Shown here one piece after another: positions 28,401 to 37,840 of a stretch of 64,000 nucleotides of DNA. A program made the position numbers and the translations under genes. The notes under the pieces were generated by a model. It did no database searches, was not told the origin of the DNA, and saw only the letters and a program-made list of their open reading frames with translations. Each line of letters begins with the position of its first letter. Within the stretch, counting starts at the first letter, position 1. The DNA comes from Chrysogorgia sp. JL179-B06 (lineage: Eukaryota > Cnidaria > Anthozoa > Scleralcyonacea > Chrysogorgiidae), in assembly GCA_035772405.1 (NCBI GenBank), contig JAYKKM010000027.1, forward strand, positions 276,001 through 340,000. The letters are read 5' to 3'.

Positions 28401-29136
28401 TAGGAGGAAATTTAAAAAGCTTGTCTCAAAGCCGACGTTTGTCTCTTGCAAGATATTTAGCAAGAACCTAGTCGCTGTTCACAAAGTTAAAGAAACGTTG
28501 ACATTGAACAGGCCTGCATATGTGGGTATGTGCATACTAGACTTGAGTAAAACGCTGATGTACGATTTTCACTATAATTACATTATGAAAAAGTACTCTA
28601 GCGACACCTGCAGATTGCACTTCACCGACACCGACAGTCTGCTGTACACAATCAAAACTGGTGACGTTTATTCTGACTTCATGGAGGAGCGCGAAAAGTT
28701 TGATAATAGTGATTACCCTGCAGACAACCCATTCGCTTTTAAGGAGAATAAGAAAGTTATTGGGAAGATGAAAGACGAGTGTGCTGGAACGCCAATTATT
28801 GAGTTCGTTGGGTTGCGCAGCAAAATGTATAGTTATTTGAAAGAGGATGGAGGTGGTGGAAAAACTGCTAAAGGTATTAGAAAAAATATAATTAAAAAGG
28901 TAATCAGACACGAAGATTACAAAAGTGTGTTACTTGAGCAGAAACAATTGCGACACACAATGAAGACCATTAGAAGTGTCAAACATCAGCTAGGTAGTTA
29001 TGAAATTAATAAAGTGTCGCTATCCTGCTTTGATGATAAACGACACCTTTTAGAAAATGGTATTGACTCCTACGCGTATGGTCACAAAAACATTGTAGTG
29101 AGAGACACCACTGAAAATAGTGAACAAACGGACTAA
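25432..29136 (+). pseudogene. Protein-primed DNA polymerase B of A, one nonsense codon
   Basis: Replicates the element by protein priming. In order (residues approximate): two adaptor-like repeats at 14-36 (NPLTGRAVNVHGRVYNQLVR) and 46-68; a C2H2-like finger at 353-375; ExoI VVYADFEAI at 405-415; an endonuclease VII-like motif CHIC...RDHCHVSG...SAHRECN at 509-542; ExoII FHNL..RGYDSH at 555-567; ExoIII-like YHDLYLKSDVLLLADV near 700; motif A DANNLYGWAMSQSLP near 805; motif B LMNNSVFGKTMEN near 966; motif C TDTDS near 1065. Codon 907 is TAA where B has AAA, between motifs A and B. A also carries two extra codons inside the ExoII motif. The tail TENSEQTD lies in the terminal repeat. Confidence 0.93.
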
Positions 29137-29835
29137 CTTGCAAAACAACCGGCTATTTGTTAGCCAACCAAAAGAGCACCATTTCGCTATCCATTTGGAT
29201 AAACATCACCACTAGAATCAAAATCTAGTGGTTTTTTTTTCGCGTGTGAATTTGTGAGACAGCAGCAGAATGTGTTGGTGGTTTGTTGAACAAAAATGTG
29301 AAAATGTTGAAATGACACTTTCTACTTTTTTAAATATGTGAAAATGTTGAAGTGACACACTCTATTTTTTAAACATACGAAAATGTTGAAACGACACTTT
29401 CTATTTTTTAAATATGTGAAAATGCTGAAATGACACTTTCTACTTTTTTAAATATGTGAAAATGTTGAAGCGGCACACTCTACCCTTTTTAAACATGCGA
29501 AAATGTTGAAACGGCACTTTCTACTTTTTAAAGACGCGAAAATGATGAAACGACACATTCTATTTTTAAATATGGCTAAATTAGCACAAAATTTAGCGAA
29601 AATTGTGATTTTGGTATTTGGTATCAATCGAGTAGAAAACGTGGGAGGGGTGTCTAGATTGACTAATGATCACCATAATAGTATAGAGAGTGAGGCTGTG
29701 AGCTCACCAATGTTAACTGTAAAACACAAATACCAAAACATTGCTGAGTTGTGGCTCGGCATAAATTTGGTGGTGTTTTGGCGTTTATATTACGGTTGGC
29801 GTTGCTGGGCCCGCACCCCCACTCTCTATACTACT
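29109..29835. repeat. Right terminal inverted repeat of A
   Basis: This is the inverted partner of 11215-11940. It begins in the last ten codons of the polymerase gene and includes the hairpin, the minisatellite and the palindromic tip. Confidence 0.93.
29209..29240 (+). terminator. Hairpin plus nine Ts, 3' of the polymerase gene of A
   Basis: CCACTAGA pairs with TCTAGTGG across a 7-base loop and is followed by nine Ts, about 70 bp after the polymerase stop. The same structure sits after gene 1 at the other end, so both outward transcripts end the same way. Confidence 0.6.
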
Positions 29836-29841
29836 CAAATT
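29836..29841. other. Right target-site duplication of Polinton A (CAAATT)
   Basis: This hexamer matches 11209-11214. Sequence of the B left repeat resumes immediately after it. Confidence 0.92.
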
Positions 29842-30324
29842 TGTGCCGAGCCACAACTCAGCAATGTTTTGGTATTTATGTTTTACAGTCAACATTGGTG
29901 AGCTCACAGCCTCACTCTCTATACTATTATGGTAATCATTAGTCAATCTAGACACCCCTCCCACGTTTTCTACTCAATTGATACCAAACACCAAATCACA
30001 ATTTTCGCTGGATTTTATGCTACTTTAGCCATATTTAAAAATAGAATGTGTCGTTTCATCATTTTCACGTCTTTAAAAAGTAGAAAGTGCCGTTTCAACA
30101 TTTTCGCGTATTTAAAAAGGGTAGAGTGTGCCGCTTCAACATTTTCGCATATTTAAAAAAGTAGAAAGTGTCATTTCAACATTTTCGCGTTTTTAAAAAG
30201 TAGAGAGTGCCGTTTCAACATTTTCACATGTTTAAAAAAGGTAGAGTGTGTCGCTTCAACATTTTCACATTTATGTTTGACCGACGCGTTCTGCTGTTGT
30301 TTCAATTCGCGCGCGAAAAAAAAC

Positions 30325-30347
30325 CCACTAGATTATGATTCTAGTGG
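30325..30347 (-). terminator. First CCACTAGA hairpin of the B left repeat
   Basis: The same 8-bp stem as in A (loop TTATGAT on the plus strand) is followed, in the leftward sense, by GGG and a run of Ts. Confidence 0.5.
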
Positions 30348-30375
30348 TGATGTTAAATAAATTTCAGCGAGAGAG

Positions 30376-30398
30376 CCACTAGATTGTGAGTCTAGTGG
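30376..30398 (-). terminator. Second, extra CCACTAGA hairpin of B
   Basis: This is a further copy of the same stem (CCACTAGA/TCTAGTGG, loop TTGTGAG) 28 bp inward from the first. It lacks a clean T run. None of the other terminal repeats has it. Confidence 0.45.
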
Positions 30399-30439
30399 TA
30401 GTGTTCTACCTGCTACACAAATCAAGGTCACCTGTCGAT

Positions 30440-30570
30440 GTTGCTAACAACAACATTCCTGTGCGCCCGGCAACTACAACTTTTTGAAAAAATATTTCAA
30501 AATATATTTTTCAAAAACTTTTTCAAAAAGCTGTGGTTGCCGGACGCACAGGAATGTTGTTGTTAGCAAC
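30440..30570. repeat. 131-bp foldback in the B left end
   Basis: The left arm GTTGCTAACAACAACATTCC... pairs over about 50 bp, with only scattered mismatches, with the right arm ...GGAATGTTGTTGTTAGCAAC. The centre is AT-rich and itself self-complementary. It is specific to this repeat. It may be a MITE or the product of a palindromic rearrangement. Confidence 0.85.
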
Positions 30571-30675
30571 ACACCGCGTGGTAACCTACGTCATGTGCTC
30601 GAGGGCGACGACATAATCAACATTGTGTCGTCGAGGAGAGACTTGCTGTTTAAAGAGAAGAGTGATGGAGAATAA
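30571..30675 (+). pseudogene. Orphan C-terminal coding remnant
   Basis: Directly after the foldback the frame reads TPRGNLRHVLEGDDIINIVS, then SRRDLLFKEKSDGE and a stop. The composition is protein-like, and there is no counterpart in A or in the right end of B. It may be the end of a lost accessory gene or a captured fragment. Confidence 0.4.
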
Positions 30676-30770
30676 GAACGTCTATAAATATCGTGAATAA
30701 AAGACCGTTGTGTGAATGGGCTCGCGCGGTTGTTATGAAACCACAAATGACCACCTGCTAGCGTAGCGAG

Positions 30771-31283
30771 TTAACCCGTTTGTTCACTATTTTCAGTGTT
30801 TACCACCTCACTTCTAAAATGGTGATCGTACACATATTTTGACGTTGTGATCCCTCCCGACAACAAGCCTAAGAAAGGTACGTATGGTGTCACAATCGCA
30901 ACAATGCTCTCGACGTCTTTCTTTAGTAATGGGTCTTTTTACAACTCATCGTTTAGTTCGTCGGGGTTCTCAATAGCGTTCAACCCATCTAGTAAGTTAG
31001 CGAATTTGCTGATTAGCAAGTCGGTGAGAAAGGCGTTTGCGATTTCCATTCTCTTCAACTCGTATTGGTGCCATATCTTGTCGATAACCTTTGCGGACGC
31101 TTTTTTAATGTACGCTTCAGATTGGCTTACCACACCATCGCCAGACAGTCTAATTAGTTCGGCTCTCCTAACGTCAATGTTGTCTTCCACAGTCGAAGTG
31201 TCAGCGGTCTCCTCAACTAATTCCTCAATCGTGGGGTTTTCTTCACTTTTGCGTTTCACCATCACACTATTACTTATACCCAT
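30771..31283 (-). pseudogene. Polinton B gene 1, nonsense mutation
   Basis: This is the same 171-codon unit as A gene 1 (MGISNS start, hydrophobic segment near the end). Codon 115, a Gln codon in A, is TAA here (30939-30941), so only 114 residues would be made. The rest of the frame is open. Its final codons lie in the terminal repeat and end TENSEQT plus Gly. Confidence 0.85.
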
Positions 31284-31286
31284 ATT

Positions 31287-31886
31287 TTATTGCGGAATAA
31301 CAACTTCGTGACTGTATGGATAGCGCAGTGAGATTTCAAGTCTAGCGTACTTATTATTTTTTAGTGCGGTCACAATCGCCAACACTTCTTCTTTGTTAAT
31401 GTCTCCAAGGTAGTCGTCAATAACAACCTTCATATCACTCTTACTCGGACAGTAAAAGCAAATGAGCTTACTAATGTTTTCTCTATACGGTTTTGCGATC
31501 GACGTCAGTTGTTGTGTGATGACAATAACGCTCAACATAAAATGTCGCGCGCTAAAAGCCAAGTTGACTAATTGACTAGTCCTATTCTTGACGTCCTGCC
31601 CACTTGCACAGTCGTCCAACACAATCAGAGTGTTAGTGCCTTTAAAAACATTTGTTACACACTTGAGAACAGCGTCGACACTGTCCTGTGCACAGTCTAT
31701 CGCTAACACGTCAGGGTCACGCACATATTTCCAATCTTGATACGCTTTATTCCACTCGAAAGTAGGACAAATCAACACAATGTAGTCAAACTTACTAAAG
31801 TACTCAGATTCCAGTGTATTGAGTAAATAATGCGTCTTACCACAAGCTGTCATTCCAACGATTAACGCATTAAACGGAGTTTCCAT
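31287..31886 (-). CDS. Genome-packaging ATPase (B)
   Basis: This is a 199-aa ATPase with Walker A GMTACGKTH and Walker B TLIVLDD, intact and differing from the A copy at about ten positions (for example DYLGDINKEEVLAI against DYLGHISKEEVSAI). The start codon is 15 bp beyond the capsid stop, so the genes do not overlap as they do in A. Confidence 0.93.
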   Translation of the reverse strand: METPFNALIVGMTACGKTHYLLNTLESEYFSKFDYIVLICPTFEWNKAYQDWKYVRDPDVLAIDCAQDSVDAVLKCVTNVFKGTNTLIVLDDCASGQDVKNRTSQLVNLAFSARHFMLSVIVITQQLTSIAKPYRENISKLICFYCPSKSDMKVVIDDYLGDINKEEVLAIVTALKNNKYARLEISLRYPYSHEVVIPQ

Positions 31887-31901
31887 TAAATTGCGTTTGG
31901 T

Positions 31902-33140
31902 TTAATACTGGATTGATTGCAACCCATTGTTCATAAAGTTGACTAACCCGTCACTCATCACAAACACCCTGCACATGAGATTTGTAGTCGTCGCTTTTTT
32001 AGTGATCTCAAGAAGCACGCCAGATTGTGTGTTCACAATTTTTTTACCAGTGGCCACATTGTAATTATCTTGAACGCTCCTCAAGTCAATGACCAACGCA
32101 AAACCATCTTTATAGAACTTCTGTATGGTCATGAACTGAGCGTGTTCTTCACCCAACCCAAACAGTCGCTTCGCTTCTGCATAGAACTTCGACTTTGGAA
32201 TACCCTGTGAGTACACGCTATTTGGCACACCTTCAATTGTGACTCTAACACTCTCGATATTTGAGTAAAGAAACTCCTCGCTGTCTGTTCGCACCTTATT
32301 CGTGAATAACAACACAATCGCCTTCATGCTTTTTCTCGGTAGATTTATGTTCTCGTTCACAATGGTCGTACCTTTATCCCATTCAGTGGTTTTCATCAGC
32401 GTAACGTGTTCGTATGACAAACTACGACCACTTGCATAACCTGACGCTATTTCATCAGAGAGCTCCTGGTTGTCAATCGTTTCGTACTCAAGCTCGAGGT
32501 TCTCCAGAGTGTATCCACCTACACTTTGATTGGATTGCGCTACCATGATGTCTGTAGCCTTTGGCAGTGTGATCACATACTGCAAGTTGTTGTTCATGCT
32601 AAAAGGAGCGTACAACCCATGGTCATTCATAATTTTACCAAGCTTAATCCGCAGTTTCGTTCCAATCACACCAAACATCAATGCGTCACTAACTTTAGCA
32701 GCGTTTCCAGTTGTCGCACCACTGTCGTCCTTAGAAATTAACTTTCTCAAGTTCTCAGAGCCAACACCATAGTCAACCATTTGGTCTCGTGCAGTAGCAC
32801 TTTCCCAAAGGTCGCGATAAACACCAGTGTAATTTTCCCCACTGTTGTCATACACAGTTTCTCCAGCTAGCCTCACAACAAGTTTCTCAACCAACAACTT
32901 GCTCACGTTGTTCAAGAACCAACTTTTGTCGTTCGCATTCTTAAAGTCGAACACTAAACCCAACGATCCAGGCACCAAACAGCTACTAACCTTGAGCTTC
33001 GGTACATCAATGTAAAGTTCCTCACCAGGACTGACTTTATTAGGGTTCAACGTGATCACATGCAGCGTTCTCACCCCTCTTATGACACCCATGGTCGCTC
33101 GTCTAAAACCGGGACTCAATTCTGCTGACGTGACGTTCAT
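31902..33140 (-). CDS. Major capsid protein (B), intact
   Basis: This is a 412-aa Polinton hexon-type capsid protein. It shows the undisturbed C-terminus (after LLEI: TKKATTTNLMCRVFVMSDGL and on to a final IQY), the reference for the frameshift in A. The frame is intact from MNVTSAELSPGFRRA. The double jelly-roll fold is assigned by family, not by visible motif. Confidence 0.9.
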   Translation of the reverse strand: MNVTSAELSPGFRRATMGVIRGVRTLHVITLNPNKVSPGEELYIDVPKLKVSSCLVPGSLGLVFDFKNANDKSWFLNNVSKLLVEKLVVRLAGETVYDNSGENYTGVYRDLWESATARDQMVDYGVGSENLRKLISKDDSGATTGNAAKVSDALMFGVIGTKLRIKLGKIMNDHGLYAPFSMNNNLQYVITLPKATDIMVAQSNQSVGGYTLENLELEYETIDNQELSDEIASGYASGRSLSYEHVTLMKTTEWDKGTTIVNENINLPRKSMKAIVLLFTNKVRTDSEEFLYSNIESVRVTIEGVPNSVYSQGIPKSKFYAEAKRLFGLGEEHAQFMTIQKFYKDGFALVIDLRSVQDNYNVATGKKIVNTQSGVLLEITKKATTTNLMCRVFVMSDGLVNFMNNGLQSIQY

Positions 33141-33162
33141 ATACTTTACATATGTTTTATCA

Positions 33163-34590
33163 CTACCGTTCTAGCTTGTAATAGTCATAAGCAAACCACG
33201 CAAATACCACTGCGAGTACCCACAGATTTTGAGCCAACCATGCGAGACCCTTCGCACCCAACGTCAACGCATTGTAAACTAAGTTAGCCAGCCCAACAGC
33301 CCATGGACCCATTTTCGTTATCGCGTTCTTAACAGCCTGTGCGAATGACCTCGTGGCCATAGCGCCTTTCATAACAGCGGATCTCCCAGCGATAATAATT
33401 GTTGTTATAATCCCAGCCACTGAAATTGCTACAGCGCTCAACCCGACTACATTTTCTTTAGCCCATTCCTTAAATTTCTGAAACCTGTCAATGTCGATCT
33501 CTTGTTGCTCTCTAACCTCCTCTATTTCTCGCTGTCCTAAAGTTCTGTATTTAGCTTGCGTAAGTCCAATCACTCTTTCGTGTAGATCAATGTACTCTTC
33601 GTTCTCTGCAGTCGTAAGGTCTTTTCCCTCGAGCTCTACTATTCTTTCATTCGCTTTGTCTATCGCTTCTTGAAAATGGTTTGCTTGTATTCGCAATGCA
33701 CCATTGGCACCTATTCTTGATTCGCGCACCACACCATCGCTTGGGTCGAGCACACCATTCAGCTCGCGGTTTTCGTCTGGTGATAGCCCAGGTATGTCAT
33801 CATAGCCCACTTTTGTTTCAATTACTGGGAAGTCATCTGGGATTACTTCTGTTGTGACAGCTGTTGTTTCTGTACTCTCAGGGATTTGGCCAACTAACTG
33901 TTTGAACTGCTCAATCGCGTTTTTACTACTCGCGTCTTTACTGTAGATCAAGCTTTTTTTCCCAGGTATTAGAATTCGTTTGGGTTTTCCATATTTACCA
34001 TCTTTGTTTATCGGTTTGAAAAGAATAGCCCCTGAGTCCGTAACCTGCGACCTGTTGACTATTTTCCTTGACGCGTCGTCGTGGCCGAGTCCCTTTTTGC
34101 TTAATTTACGTATTTTCCTATTTATTAGCTTGATTCTTTTTGCATTGTTTTCTGTTAGCTCTTTGTTGGACGCTTTTAGCTCACCCAGTCTTTTCTTAAT
34201 TTCCTCCTCCTCTTCAAAAGCTAGACTGAAACTTACGTCATTGACGTCACCATATGACTCCTGTTCAACAAACTCTACTGTTGGGACTTCTGTGTTAGTC
34301 CCCCTTATTGTCACCGTCTCACCATCGTCAGTGTCAATAAACGACGTCTCTCTTTGCCCACCTTGCCTTCTAGCTAGCACACTTCTTATCTTCCTCACAA
34401 TGTCGCGGTTGTTGATAAAATTAACACGAACATCTTTCGACATCTCATTCGTGTTGTACTCAAGGGTTGTATCGTTGAGCCACTTATCAGTAGCGGCAAG
34501 CTCCTCTTCTAGTTGCTCGTCAGTGGCGTCGTCATACTCATTGAAGTTCTCCATCTCAAAGTCGTTAGAGCCTTCCCCACCCTCAGCCAT
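33163..34590 (-). CDS. Coiled-coil membrane protein (B), 475 aa
   Basis: This is the single-copy counterpart of the duplicated A genes, with an acidic N-terminus (MAEGGEGSNDFEMENFNEY), a coiled coil and three C-terminal hydrophobic segments. The N-terminal and central parts differ clearly from A (KEELTENNAKRIKLINRK-like region), while the last 110 residues are almost identical. The integrase stop is 6 bp upstream, so the unduplicated order is visible here. Confidence 0.8.
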   Translation of the reverse strand: MAEGGEGSNDFEMENFNEYDDATDEQLEEELAATDKWLNDTTLEYNTNEMSKDVRVNFINNRDIVRKIRSVLARRQGGQRETSFIDTDDGETVTIRGTNTEVPTVEFVEQESYGDVNDVSFSLAFEEEEEIKKRLGELKASNKELTENNAKRIKLINRKIRKLSKKGLGHDDASRKIVNRSQVTDSGAILFKPINKDGKYGKPKRILIPGKKSLIYSKDASSKNAIEQFKQLVGQIPESTETTAVTTEVIPDDFPVIETKVGYDDIPGLSPDENRELNGVLDPSDGVVRESRIGANGALRIQANHFQEAIDKANERIVELEGKDLTTAENEEYIDLHERVIGLTQAKYRTLGQREIEEVREQQEIDIDRFQKFKEWAKENVVGLSAVAISVAGIITTIIIAGRSAVMKGAMATRSFAQAVKNAITKMGPWAVGLANLVYNALTLGAKGLAWLAQNLWVLAVVFAWFAYDYYKLER

Positions 34591-34596
34591 ATTACA

Positions 34597-35709
34597 TTAG
34601 CTCACATTTTGAATATCGCTTTCTGGTATCCACGAATTATGTTTGCTTTCATAACCCAACCATTTGACCAGCGCCATCTTCTTCCCTCTGACTTTCTTTC
34701 TTTTCAACACCTTTTCAACTCTATACATATCGTCACCATGTTTCTTATTGACCAGCGACAATTCCTGTTCATAAAATTTACCAATAATCTGTTCACCACT
34801 TATGTCCTCAATTTCATACACATTAGGGTCACCACGAATAACTTTCACCACTTTAAACAGCTCTTCAGTGAAGTTGGCTTCATAGCCCTTTGTGAACACA
34901 CTTTTGTACTTACTAATTCTCACTGATTCGCCAACTCTAAACTTTGGCAATGGGTTGTCTGCAAATTGGTGACCAAACAAAGTGGTCCAAACTTCACCTT
35001 CATTTGACTTATCGACATCCTTTGGCTTCATCATAATACTTCGATTCACATTGCTATTGTAATTGTCCACAAACTGATCAAGAACGTCGATCCACTTGTA
35101 CGTTCCGCGGGTGTAAAAGTACTTCCACATAATACTCTTGAGACTTCTATTGAAACGCTCGACAACAGCAGCCTTTTTATCGCTCTTAGTGCTGAAATAT
35201 TCAACACCATGTTTTTTCAGCAAACTTTTCACACCAACGTTGTAGAATTCAAGTCCATCATCAAATTGTGCTAACTTAGGTGTGGTTCCAAACCGATCTT
35301 TAAAGTCACACAATAGCTCTCCAACAGCCTCAGTCATACTCTTAGTGTCTTTTCTATAAACTGCAATGCCAAAATCATACCTACTCAATATTTCAATACC
35401 TGTTAGTATCCAATAATAACCGCCATTCTGTTTTGAGTACTTACTCATGTCCACTAAGTCCATTTGGAGCTCTTCACCAAGAAATCCAACAAAAGTCGCG
35501 CGGAACTTATGTCTTCTCACAATAGGTTTGTACCTAGTGTAAGTGTCCTGCGTGGTCAACCATTCTTTCACTGTTTTTCTAGTTACTTTCAATCCGTCCC
35601 CTAACGCACTTTGATACAACCTCTCCGCACCACTATACCCCGTCTTAGGATTGTAATAAATGTCTCTCAACCCTTGCTCTGTCTCCACACCGAGCTCCAT
35701 ATAATTCAC
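34597..35709 (-). CDS. Integrase with chromodomain (B), 370 aa
   Basis: The catalytic acids lie in QMDLVDM, QFDDGLEF and VVERFNRSLK, and the chromodomain in YRVEKVLKRKKVRGKKMALV and WLGY. The frame is intact and retains the two residues (FTKGYEANF) missing from A. Confidence 0.94.
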   Translation of the reverse strand: MNYMELGVETEQGLRDIYYNPKTGYSGAERLYQSALGDGLKVTRKTVKEWLTTQDTYTRYKPIVRRHKFRATFVGFLGEELQMDLVDMSKYSKQNGGYYWILTGIEILSRYDFGIAVYRKDTKSMTEAVGELLCDFKDRFGTTPKLAQFDDGLEFYNVGVKSLLKKHGVEYFSTKSDKKAAVVERFNRSLKSIMWKYFYTRGTYKWIDVLDQFVDNYNSNVNRSIMMKPKDVDKSNEGEVWTTLFGHQFADNPLPKFRVGESVRISKYKSVFTKGYEANFTEELFKVVKVIRGDPNVYEIEDISGEQIIGKFYEQELSLVNKKHGDDMYRVEKVLKRKKVRGKKMALVKWLGYESKHNSWIPESDIQNVS

Positions 35710-36404
35710 ACTACATACAGTTCCAATAGCACCGCGCCAATTTTGAGACCACCGTTATTTGGTTTGACGCGAAACGTCATACTTGAGTAAACACCTTTTT
35801 TAATACCCACCTTTGACTCAATGTCCACGTGACGTTGCACTGACCCATTCAAAGACTGTTCAGTGGGTATTGGCAACGTTGTGATCACATCGCTGCGCTT
35901 CCCATCGATACCCACATTGCTCTCGGTTTCAACAACATCACACGAAACTTCTATGTACTTCAGACCTCTATACATATCGACCTCGTTTGGGCTAGTGTGC
36001 CACTGTGAGTCATTCTGAATCACCTCACCCTTCGCGAAACCAAGTAGAGGCCCAATGGTGTCTGACACAGCTGAACTACTAACCTTGACCCTACATTTGC
36101 CTGTGGGCACCAGTTTCTCTATCTCGAGATTTACCTTATGCTCGTTAGACTCATGTTTCAAAACTTTGACCAGTGCGTCGAAGCTAAAGTACCCTTCACC
36201 CACTTTAATCTTTTTAAAAGAGCCGACCCTAGAGTCATCCAGCGTGAAGACCTGAATGCTGTCGTCATTTGTTGTGTTATGGTAGTCCCAAAACACAGTG
36301 GCTGTCTTGACCATAATGTATGGATTATCGTGTATGACCATCATCGCGTTGTCAAAGGACACAACTTTTTCTTCACCTTCAATGAATACCGTCAACTTTC
36401 GCAT
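35706..36404 (-). CDS. Penton-like minor capsid protein (B)
   Basis: This is a 232-aa protein, starting at the ATG at 36402-36404, nearly identical to the A copy. It is intact. The 4-bp overlap with the integrase start and the 24-bp divergent spacer are both kept. Confidence 0.8.
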   Translation of the reverse strand: MRKLTVFIEGEEKVVSFDNAMMVIHDNPYIMVKTATVFWDYHNTTNDDSIQVFTLDDSRVGSFKKIKVGEGYFSFDALVKVLKHESNEHKVNLEIEKLVPTGKCRVKVSSSAVSDTIGPLLGFAKGEVIQNDSQWHTSPNEVDMYRGLKYIEVSCDVVETESNVGIDGKRSDVITTLPIPTEQSLNGSVQRHVDIESKVGIKKGVYSSMTFRVKPNNGGLKIGAVLLELYVV

Positions 36405-36428
36405 TATGTATAACATACAGTATATTAT
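36405..36428. promoter_or_regulatory. 24-bp divergent intergenic promoter (B)
   Basis: It has the same length as in A and differs by one base (TATGTATAAC against TACGTATAAC). The core ACATACAGTATATTAT is unchanged. Confidence 0.55.
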
Positions 36429-37838
36429 ATGCAGAAAGCCCTTCACGACTACTATGGAAAGCATTACGAACGTGCGATGGCGAACACATCGAAGGCTACA
36501 CACGACGCGAAGGCAGACCTCATCAAAAAGTACCCTCACGCCACTTTAAGCAAATTCGAGTTCGATCCAAATATTTCGCAAGATGGTAAAATCATGAGTG
36601 TCGACATATATTTCAGAAACAGCGACATCCTCAGCACAGACATAACCAGCGCAACCTTCAAAAACGATAAAAACATGTGGAAGTGGCTACACAATAGTAA
36701 GTTCCCAATAATATGGCAAGGCGGTGGAGCTATCCAACCACTACCAAAAGGTCGTAAGAACCACTGGGGGCTTTGGGATGGCTATCCAACGGAAAACGTG
36801 TTGAATTATCCAGTGAATAACTTCAAAGTCTTTGTTAACCAAAATAGCTACTTCATGTCAAAGCTACCAACCTTACAAATCACCACGTCAAAGACCATGT
36901 TGAAGTGGGACGACAACGAATCTTACTACCGTTTTGTGTTTGCGACGTATTGTGCGAGTTTCTGTTGTGGAGTGTCGTTGCAACATTTATCAGTTTCACA
37001 AGAAGTTCACCCCGTGGTCACAAGTGTGATGAGATTTCATTTGTACTTCACCATTAGAAGACTTCTCAGAAGAATGGAAGGTGGTGAGACCATGAAATCG
37101 ATAAGTAGAGAATTCAACGCTTCCGAATTGTATGGTAAGATTTCCAAGATTCCCAGAAAACATTACTACCAGAATAAAGTCCTGAGCGATGGCACTTTAG
37201 GCGAAACCAGAGTCTTCACACTCAACAACGTTCAGAACGATTACAGACGATACGTCGCGCGATTGTCAGACGGTTTTACCAACATTGGGTTACAATATCT
37301 AAATCAAAGCATAGAAGCCTTTGTGTACTCCACACTTGGTGCGCAAGCGAGAACACGTGTGTCAGTCGTTGGTGGTTCTGCAGGAAGTCTAGAGACCCAA
37401 CAAGAATTCCGCAAGTTGTTTTCTGACAGTGTTGTACAGTATGACGTGTCGACATGGATTCTCAACATGAGTAAATCGATTAGAGACACCAACGTTGTTC
37501 AAAATCTTGCAGTGTCACCAAGTACATGGTTAATGCCAAGTAACCTAGTGATACTCAAGAATAAAATCGCTGGGTACAACAACTTATTAAAGATCGCCAC
37601 AGAGTCCATGAGATTTGGAGTGAACACTCGCTTGAATGCAACAACACCAACGACTGTGGCTAAAAAAGTCCACCAAGAAAATGTGGTGACCAACTTAGTA
37701 GTACCACCCGTGAAGAAAACTGTGACCAATAAAATAGCACAGACCACCACAAGTAAGTCAGACACGACAACGCTGGCGATAGTGTTAGGGTTCTCAGCAG
37801 TCTCTGGCTATCTACTAACCAAATACACCTTGAAGTAG
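36429..37838 (+). CDS. 469-aa C-terminally anchored protein (B)
   Basis: This is an intact copy of the A 473-aa gene. It is four residues shorter through in-frame changes, in VVTSVMRF and in the Thr-rich linker. The final hydrophobic helix (TLAIVLGFSAVSGYLL) is unchanged. Function is unknown; the fiber-like gene follows after 2 bp. Confidence 0.8.
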   Translation: MQKALHDYYGKHYERAMANTSKATHDAKADLIKKYPHATLSKFEFDPNISQDGKIMSVDIYFRNSDILSTDITSATFKNDKNMWKWLHNSKFPIIWQGGGAIQPLPKGRKNHWGLWDGYPTENVLNYPVNNFKVFVNQNSYFMSKLPTLQITTSKTMLKWDDNESYYRFVFATYCASFCCGVSLQHLSVSQEVHPVVTSVMRFHLYFTIRRLLRRMEGGETMKSISREFNASELYGKISKIPRKHYYQNKVLSDGTLGETRVFTLNNVQNDYRRYVARLSDGFTNIGLQYLNQSIEAFVYSTLGAQARTRVSVVGGSAGSLETQQEFRKLFSDSVVQYDVSTWILNMSKSIRDTNVVQNLAVSPSTWLMPSNLVILKNKIAGYNNLLKIATESMRFGVNTRLNATTPTTVAKKVHQENVVTNLVVPPVKKTVTNKIAQTTTSKSDTTTLAIVLGFSAVSGYLLTKYTLK

Positions 37839-37840
37839 TA

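Larger units (their letters stand above)
11215..29835. mobile_element. Polinton/Maverick element A (inner, 18.6 kb)
   Basis: A is 18,621 bp long with inverted termini AGTAGTATAGAGAGTGGGG...CCCCACTCTCTATACTACT and a 6-bp duplication. It encodes a chromodomain integrase, protein-primed DNA polymerase B, packaging ATPase, major capsid and penton-like proteins, a fiber-like protein, thymidine kinase and several small membrane proteins. The AG...CT ends, 6-bp duplication and gene set define a Polinton; animal examples are also called adintoviruses. At least three genes are broken, so it is not an intact copy. Confidence 0.95.
29842..30798. repeat. Remainder of Polinton B left terminal repeat
   Basis: This continues the 72-bp tip at 11143-11214 and matches the inverse of 51302-51954. 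However, from about 30350 to 30770 it holds extra sequence not found in the other three terminal repeats: a second hairpin, a 131-bp foldback and an open-frame remnant. It ends in the last codons of B gene 1. Confidence 0.88.
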
